NCBI RefSeq assembly: GCF_000485595.1
Contig: NW_014577300.1
Location: forward strand, 115,356-149,591
Length of the DNA: 34,236 bases
Source of the DNA: Priapulus caudatus
Lineage: Eukaryota > Priapulida > Priapulimorpha > Priapulimorphida > Priapulidae
Direction: 5' to 3'
This document shows positions 22,687-32,400 of the stretch, in pieces. Under the pieces are notes generated by a model. It had not been told where the DNA came from, ran no database searches, and saw only the letters and a program-made list of their open reading frames with translations. The translations under genes were made by a program, and so were the position numbers. Position 1 is the first letter of the stretch; the number at the start of each line of letters is the position of its first letter.

Positions 22687-25600
22687 CTGTCACCCAATAC
22701 GACAGGAGCCAAATCTATAATCATGGTGGGCCCCATAATTAAAATCTAGAGAAAGCCTGTCTGTAGTTCTTTAGAGAGCTAGTACTAAATCCTACCATTA
22801 TTCTTACCGGCTTGAAGCTGTATTGCTCGAGGACATCCAAACCGTTTTGCTTACATGGTAGAGACTCGTATTCACATTCTATATAAAGAAAAAAAGAGGT
22901 TTCAACAAAATCTATCAGTCAGAACCAAAAACAGAGATAAAGAGGTAAAATAACTCTGAAACGTGAACTATGAAATATTCACTCTATTCTGAATTATGCA
23001 ATTAAACATTCACTCCCTTTAAAATATATAATTTATTCTGTACATAATAGTCCCTCAAGGAAAACCCCAAAAGTGCCCTTCATAGACAGGTGTCCATTTC
23101 ATAGAAGGGTCGATCGCTAACATGTTTGACTGTACATGTCTGCCGATCGTTAAGTGATCGTATAGAGAACAAATAACTGAAACTCAAAACCTATACGTAA
23201 GGTTTTACTCAATATGTGCTATCTTAAAATGCACCAATGTAGTCGATTCGGGTCCACTGGTTTATAAGGAGAGCTTCACTAGCCAAACGAAACCAAGAAA
23301 CCTCTTGCACCCAGCTCACAGCTTTTGGAAATGTTCTGCAAGTAAACAGTGTACCTCTTAGAGTCCGTTTACGTACTTGTCTACACGAGTATGTATTCGT
23401 AGGAATGTGCTTACGTGAAAATTTAGATTAATTGAGCAAGCAGAGATAACAGCATGGAAATTTTATAATAATAATTTTTCTAAATACTATTATAAACTTT
23501 ATATTCTGTTATTTGTTAGATTCCATTGTTTTATATGTCTATACTTGATAAACTGATAATCTACAGGAATCTATAAACGAACTTGGAATCAACTAATGAA
23601 CTTACGTCATCTGCACGAAAAGTCCAGAGAACAAAAGCAGGGTGACGTTTACAAGGCCCATCATTGTTGTCAAAGCCGTTATATTTGATGATATTGCAGA
23701 AAACAGGAAACCTAGAAATTATAAAAAGAAATACAGCAACCGAATAATTGCAATGATAACAAAACACAGAGACACATACGCTCGCACACCCGAACACATG
23801 CGTGCACGCACGCACGCCCGCATGAACGCCCGCACACATGCACGCACGCACACACCTACAAGCACACACATAGATATTCAAAACACCCTGTCTGGCATGT
23901 CAATAGTCTATTATTTCTTTCATTGCTGTACATAATGAATGAGTAAATGCGTAAAATTCCAATTTAACAACAAATCGCTTTTTAACACAATTTTGTCTGT
24001 AGTAGCAGAAAATGTGTGATTTTGTTTACATAGAACGTATTCATTTCATGCAGAACAATGTTTAAATATGTTAATATAAGCATACAACACATAATCCTTA
24101 TTTTTGACGGGGTAGTAAATCAGCCATTAGAAAGGTCGGTGCCAGCAGGCACCACACCACCAGGGATATCTTTCAAAAGAAATCGGTTCTACTCAACAAG
24201 TGCCGCGCAGCGACAGCGCTCATCTAATGTCTACTGCGGTGACTCTGTGGTGAAGTGGTGGGATTCCTAGTAAACCCTTGTGTCCCAAATGTGTTCACCT
24301 ACGCGCTCGAAACAAGGTCGGAATAGGGCACAGGGATGGTATCAGGATGCCATTCTCAATGGGAATGTTCTGTTGCGGATCCTGTATGTAAAAGTCTTGG
24401 TCCACGAGATGGCGGCGTACGTTTAAGTGTCTTAAGAGAAAGCAGGAAGCTCCCCCATCATACGTAGTAGGCAACAACTATTTCAAAGACAGAATACGGG
24501 AAGCCACTCATCATTTACCTACGCAACCCGCCTACAGGCTGAAATACGAGAGCTGCCACACTCGTAACCTAATTAACCAGGCCCCAACTACACAGTACTG
24601 ATCCCCACCACCACATCCCGGCCAGTGGCCACTGGCAAGTCTGGCATACGTTACATAACACACCTGAACAGTACAGAATGCCAATACGAAAATTATAGCG
24701 ACAAAATTTTTTAAAGAGCCTAAAGCCTTCTTCAACCAAAATTTAGCTTGAAAAATGTCACTGTGAGCATATAGCCCGTCATAGCCTCCGGCATGTATAC
24801 GATTTCTACTAGCAAAACCGCGCAGTAAAATTCTTTGCTAACAGCTAACAAATTCCTATCGTTTAACCCGCTCCTCTGAGGGTCAAACAGGTTATCCGAC
24901 ACTTTGACTCTCGCATTGCAGCAAAAAGTACATTCATGTCCTTCTCAACTAAAGCCATAAGACAATCCTAAGTCACCGCTTCGAACACAAAAAAAGTTTT
25001 CAATCGCTGCCGTCAGCCAGTTGTCCTAAAAAAATGTCTACAATCTCCCCTGTGCCCCCATTGACCTTCTGAAACTCCTCGCCTAAGACCCATCCATTGT
25101 GCCTCGGCACAGTGATGGCTTTTTCCTCTACATGGATGCTATACAGCCGACTATCGACGACCTACCCGGTCGAGCCGTTTAGCAAATTGTGGCCGCAATT
25201 CTCATGTTCTCCCGCGTATACCTTAAGTTAAGGAGGGAATGTTCGCCCCTTCTTTTTACACCTCTTGACTTGCCCTTTGACCCGCCAGCTATCGACATCC
25301 CAACTCGTTTTGACGATCCCCGCTCCGCAGACGTCCCGAATCCATCGTGACCGTACATCAGGCCCTCAAGCGGGTTTAAGATTTGTGCCAACAACTGTGT
25401 GACGGACCGGACGGCCGGACGGACGCACGGACGCATGCTCATGCGATTCTACAAGCTGCATCTGACTATGTCAGATGAGCTAAAAATGCAAGCAATAAAT
25501 TTCAAACAGATCAATGATGGTAACAACAGAAAATCCCCTCAGATTTAACCTGTTTTATTTGTCCCACATTTTTAGTGTTAAATTGTAATGCCTTTACCTG

Positions 25601-26385
25601 TGATTATCCCTTATGATGAACATACATATACTGGATTTTTGCATGTGTGTATGGGAGTGCATGTGTGCAATATGTATATAAATAAATAAAAAATGAAATT
25701 ATTCTTACTATTATTATTAATATTATTATTGTTCGGCAATCCTATATTCATGGTCTATCACTTATATGCTTACCAAACATGCCCGAGACAAATGATGCGA
25801 GGACGCAGACACCCAGGGCTGTAAAGTAGGCATCCCAGGAAGCATACAGTCCAGACATCCAGTACAGGATACTCACAAAGGTAAGTGGTTCTACTATGAG
25901 TGTGATTGCCTATGGAGATTTTGGGAGTATCTTTTTAATTATAGTTTTTGATCGCTATTATATACTATTTACAAAAATAAGATCATTACTTGTAAATATA
26001 GTTATGTTGGCATTATCTGAAGACTAACACAAAGAAGAAATCAATGGTCATTTAGGAATTGAACATGTCTTATGTATGTAAGAAAAATTACATGCAGAGC
26101 ATGGTTAGTAAAGCAACATAGCGACTCACATTAGATGCAACCTTGGAGATGAAGTATGGGGCAGCACCATACATGCCGTTTTTGTATTCTCGGAAGAATA
26201 TAGGTGTCTCCACTGGAATAGACTTAAATACAGAAAATATTCATTAGGTATTTGTAAACACTAGCATACATAATTTATCGTGTCATCTTCTGTATGTTAC
26301 TGCATGACTTTAAAACAATAACAATATGCTGCCAAATCAGGAAATACAACTATAAAAATGACGGGAGAGAGAGAAGATGAGATGC

Positions 26386-26431
<46 letters not shown>

Positions 26432-29400
26432 GCACGCACGCACACATACATACAAATATAGGACAAATTATAATTGCTCCTACTTTGTAAAATTAGGATA
26501 CTCATCATATAATATGCGCAATTTTTTTGTAATAATCCTTTAGAGATAACCTTTATATCTAATCAAGATTTCAGGAAGATATTTCCTGGTTTAACTGTCA
26601 ATGCAATCAACTTACCAGCATTAAACCCCACATGCTCGAGAAACAAGTCTCTACAACGATCAAGAATAGTAAGCCAGTGATTCCACTCAGAGATGTCTGG
26701 TTGATAGTGCTTGCTATTTGTAGATACAGCAAGCCAAGTACAATAGCCACCATCTGTGAAATCAATGTATTTGTAGTTATATACTATCTACCAGATAAAA
26801 CACATCTGCAGAATCGCATGTAACTCAGTTAATGGGTTTACCCCCAATCAACTATGAAAATGTTGACACCCCTTTTTTCGTCTTAGAAGAAAATCTACAC
26901 ATTTTAAAATTCAACAGAATTTTAAGCACATATTTAAAATTCCAAGATATTTCCATGTGGCTACTTAGTACCCTGTCTACTACATCAAAATATATAAATT
27001 TAATATAATAAGTACCAAAATTTTGGACCCAACTGCCTGTGTTACACCGGATTATCAGTGTATATGCTTTTTGAATGGACGGTGCCTGGCACTGCTGTCA
27101 TGACTTTCAGAATTTCACTATACATCAATCACGTCAAAGATGTACGCTGTATTACTTAACGTTAACCCTAACGTGAAACCATTTACTACGATCTGATATG
27201 AATGTAAAATGACAGGATTCATAAGAAAAAGATTTTGAATCGGTCTGTTAATTACTTTGGTAATATGTTCAGCTAGCTTCTAGAAGTGGCTTCACTACCG
27301 CTGAGAGGATCTATGTCCCCCAGGGTACTGTCAGAACGTACCCTGGGTACGGTACTATCTAATATGCCGGACCGTATCTCGCCTACTCCACTAACGAGTC
27401 TAAGGAGTCGCCTACGCCTACTCCCTAACCCTAACTATATCAAATAGTTACCAGGGTACGTTCCGGCAGTACCCTGGGGGACATAGACCCTATGAGCTTC
27501 ACTACCACTCACATATTTATTATTTTTCCGAGAATAATGGAAATGCAAAATCGATAATTAATGTGGATAATCCTCGCAACAAAATGCCTAAATACACCTA
27601 CTGTGAGCATACTTGCAGTATGAAAACATCACGAAATATTCTCATTGAGCCAGAAATGTGCTCCGAAATGTGCATTGTGAAAACTTTCTCGGAGAAAGTT
27701 TTGGCATATATAGATAGATACACATAAATTGTTGTTAAGTGAAGCGACCGCGAGAACGCTAACAGTAGGCCTACGCTAGCGCAAATAGTTCATGGAAAGA
27801 AAACACTATATTTGTTTGCTGATTGCATAAGTAATGTAGATAACATTATAAGAAATTTCACAATTTTGTACGAAAAAAACATCGAAAATAAATTACAACA
27901 GCGTTTGCTCGGCTGTGTCCCGGATGTGTAAACATCCTGTGGTGCTACTTTCATGAGAGGATCGAGTACATTAGTTTAGATTTGCCAAAGAAATATAATG
28001 AAATTAGCAATACAAATAAGTTGTAGCGAATTTTTACAACATAGACAAGCTCACAGTACTGAGTAGGTATATCTATGAATTTTGCTGCAAGAACTGGCGA
28101 GAAATTTGATGCATGCTTACTATTCTTTGGCATATGTTGATTATCCAGCGGTATTTGTTCCGTAAATGTGTGCTGCAAGACCTCCACAGTAGCAATGAGA
28201 GTTGTCTACACCACCCTGCCTTATACCTGCACAAACAACATTTTTATGTAAGTGAATAAATTCAACATATATCATAGTTCACATAGTGAGTACAATATAA
28301 TTAATACCATTTTGACTATGTAATTATCATTGCAGAGAGGTATTTCATATTAGTGGCATGCTAGAATTTCACACTGACCCAACTAAAACATCGAAATATT
28401 TCCAAGTTATAAAATGAAAAACATCAATTAAAAATAGAATGATTATGTTATAAATACAGTTACAGCTGCCCTAATTAAGTTTTTGTAATATGTGCAATTA
28501 CTATTAAATCCACTTCTGTATTAATTCTAACATGGTTACCTTCGGCTCTTGGCCAGGAATTCATCTTGTACCTGAATTATGAGATATGATAATGTGAGGC
28601 AATGCATTAACACCAGATGAGCCAAAGCACTGTGATATGAGAGCATGCAGATTAACTACCACATGCAGTCATTGCATGGGTGTTGGTGCATGGCTACCAT
28701 GGCCAGTGTGTGGGCACCAAATTATCAATATTCTGGCAACATTTGCATTCCCAAGACATTGAGAAGTGCAAAAAATGGCAGTGGTATGGGAGATATACAT
28801 TATAATATATATCTATGTAGACATGCAAATTAATACAGATTCCTGAACACCCACATATCTAGCGCCAAACTAATATTATGCAGTTATACTAACCTCTCAT
28901 CACTCGGCTGTGATGGGAAGGGCCCACGCGAAGTAGCAGCTACCTGCTTTATGTACTGAACTGTAACATTGCCTGCAAGCTGCCAACTGTTAATGGCTCT
29001 ACTTACCTCTGCCATAGAATAGTTATCTCCTCGGAACTCTGCATTGGAAATCTGATTCATAATCCTCTCGTTGAGTTCACTTGCCTCGAATGCATTGCAG
29101 ATATACTGTAATTAGGAACCAATGATAATTAATAACCGCTCGGTGGCTGGATAAACACACAGCACATTACCAAGTGGCTGATACAGGGTGCTTCAATTTA
29201 TTACCAATTATTGGTATTTTTATTTCAAGCCAAAGCATTCTAGCTGCAAAACTGAAACCAATATAACTATTATGCTGATATGGTTTGCATGCATTGCTTG
29301 AGAATGCATTATTAAAGGCAATATATATACATCTACATATATCCAGCTAGTATGTAATGCTTTTATTTCTGTGAATACAGTAGTGTAAAACTGACTCTGG

Positions 29401-32400
29401 TGCTTTCTTTGCAGCCATCCTCTTTGCCTGGACGAATTGACAGGTTATGAATGAAGAAATCGGCTGGATTATAATCTGACGGACATGGGTAACCTTGGCT
29501 GAAAGCATATAGATTACGATTTAGACATTAACATGCAAGTATTTCAATTCAATACTTACTTAACTTTTAATGCAACTCTCTTGGTAATTATGCAAGACCA
29601 TGTTTTTTAATTGCAATATGGTATTTAGTCCCTAGAAGAGTATTTATTGGCAAACGAGCAAGACATTGGTTCCATGGTTCACTCAACTACTTACCTATGG
29701 AAAAATGACAATGCCTCCTTCCTTGAACCAAGAAATGCTGTCCTACCTTCTGTTATGAAGAGAACACTGGAGTGAAAACAGATCAAGTATTAGATTCATT
29801 TGTACACACGCTATAGTTTTTGAATAAATAAAATATGCTTTAATATTTGGTTTATTCTTATAATTTAATATAAAATAATAATAATATAATAATTTAATCT
29901 CAGGAGTAGATAATAGGGAAGGAGTGTGACATAATAACCAAGGGAAATTCGGTCACTTTCTAGCCTTAAAATACCTAGGTGTACTAGCGTAACGCCAGGG
30001 CGCCGGATCCAAGAATTTTCAAAAAGAGGGGCACCAAATGAGCAATTTATGTCAGTGGAAATGTGGGGGATGATAGACGGCGAGATCATCGGAGCGACCA
30101 AAGCCTGAGCCGAAGAGCGAAGTGAGGGGGGGCAGGGGCGAAGTACAGGATTGGGAGCGGCAGGGGGGGGGGGGTCTAGCGGTAACCCAGTACTTGGCGA
30201 GGCACGCGAAGGAGAGGTCCCGAGGCAGAGACACCAACACAGCATCCATCTTCTCTCGCCAAATACACACACAAACGCCCTCAGAAGCGCTTTTCTGTGC
30301 GAGCAGGAGAGTCCGGAACTTCCTGGACCCCGCCCCCCCTGTAGCACGCCCTGGGGGAGGGTAGATGGGAGGGGGTTACTCTGCTCTGCGTGGGCAATCT
30401 GGTGCACTACTGTGAGGGTATTTGTAACTGCATATCTGCAGCAAGCATTTATGTGTTAAATTTGATAGTGGGCGTGACGGCAGACCTTTCGTCCATGGGG
30501 CGGGGGGGGGGGGAGGCAAGACCGTCAAATGTACTAGAAATTATATTACACTGGAAATTTTTTTAAACCTTATTATATGTTAATGACAATGATCATGGTG
30601 GTATTACATGAAGCACATTCACATATCAAATAACTATTGGAGCTAGGCTAGGAGAAAATATGGGCATTTCCAACACAAAAATACAAATTTGTAATAACTT
30701 CGAATATATTTCAACTTGAATAGAATGTTTGTATTACAGTATGAGTATGTTTTCATTACAGAAGCAAAATAAAATTAGTCAACTTTCTTCCTAATGATGA
30801 ACTGCCGGTTTACATACATATGACATATAACAGTTGCAGGCCAGAGAAATATATCTCTAACAATGTAAGACAATCAAAGTTCTTATAATGACTCTGAGAA
30901 TGTTTTTCTTTGGCAGGAAATTCAGAAGAAGCCTGACAAAATTTGAATTGTTATGTTAAACATCGAAAATGGGTCACTCGACCTGCTCCAGTTCCTTCTC
31001 GACTGGAACTCCATCTTGTAACCGTTAATTTAGCGAACATTGAAATGTGAGAATAAAAAATTTTTAAAATTTTTTAATTTTTTAATTTTTTAATTTTTTT
31101 AATAATGTATTAGTTTTTTATTCGTTTTGTTTAAAAAGGGGGCAACAGGGCCGGATGTGCCGCTCCATCTAAATCCGCGCCTCGCGTAACGCAACCGACT
31201 TGAGCTACACCAATCGTACACAGTATATTCGCCTAGCACTCGGTGGCGAAATGGTTCCTCGTATACACCTGCCAATCCGAGATATAGACCTAAAACGTAC
31301 GACACAATTTTCCATTCTGTCGCCCAGCAAATGCTATGCGTTCAGCAGAACATTTTGAAAGCAAAAGGCAGCTACCTAACGCACTATATTGCTTAACTCG
31401 GCGGGGCAATGTGGCTCACCTGGGCACGACTCACCTCACCACTCACAACCGCAACACTCGGCCGAGATAACCTTTGCGCCCGGTACACGCTAACACTACC
31501 GGCATGCCGGCATACAGCTGACATGCCGCATACACGCACAAGCACGCTAAATCCGTATCGAGCAGCGTCGGCCGTCATCTCCCAGCGGCGCTAGCCAGCA
31601 TTGCGCGCCGCAGGTTAGCGATAGCCAGCGTTACGTAAGCTTGCCTTCTGTTTCAAATTCGTCTCTGAACGACAAAGATTTTTGCTGGCTACAGAATGGG
31701 AAAATCGTGTCGTACGTTTTAGTCTATATCTCCCGGATTGCAGTGTATACGAGGAAACGCATTTCGCACTCGAGCTCAGGCCGATATGTACTGCTGTGTA
31801 CGATTTGAGCTCAATTGGTTGGCTTACCGTAGTAAATCGTAGGTATGATTAAGCTACGTAAATCCGACGAATTCCCTTGTTTATTGATGTCACACTCCTC
31901 TCCCCTATTATCTACTCCTGATAATATATATAAGTGTTATATGCACGTTTTCTTAATTTATATATTTAAAAAATTTGCAAACCTTAAACAGTCAGCAGTA
32001 ACCAGCAGCAGCATTGCACCAGTTCCCTCTTCTCGGCCTACGGCAAAGTTGGCCAATCCAACAAGCTCGATCTCTCTACCGACCCCCACCCAGTAAACTT
32101 CTTCAAACTCTTACAATGTATCTAATATAATGACAAGTTTTTTGTACCAATACCTATCAAACATCTGAAAGACTTGAGATGAAGGTTGGTGAATTGTGCA
32201 CATGATTGTTCTGTTTGTTGCTGCTAGTCTCCCCAACACACTGACTATGTTTTCTGCCATGTAAGAGTCCAGGCCCGATGTAGGCTCATCACAAAATAGA
32301 ATGGGCGGATTGTTAAGAATCTGGAAGGAAAACCATGTAATAGATATGTAACCCTAACCTTAGATTTGTCATTTGCGCATCAAACCAATAGTGAATTCGT

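Noticed and set aside
29865-30407. 180-codon minus-strand open frame inside the 2.0-kb R2 element
   Set aside because: It is Pro-rich because of G-runs, runs through the element's left terminal repeat into flanking sequence, and shows no transposase motif.
31130-31216. tRNA-like gene or SINE head on the minus strand (TAGCTCAAGTCGG resembles an A box)
   Set aside because: No B box (GGTTCGANTCC type) or cloverleaf could be drawn by eye. At most it is a decayed tRNA-derived repeat.
31845-32096. Plus-strand 83-codon Ser/Pro/Thr-rich open frame
   Set aside because: It lies partly in the R2 terminal repeat and partly in an intron of the transporter, with no motif.
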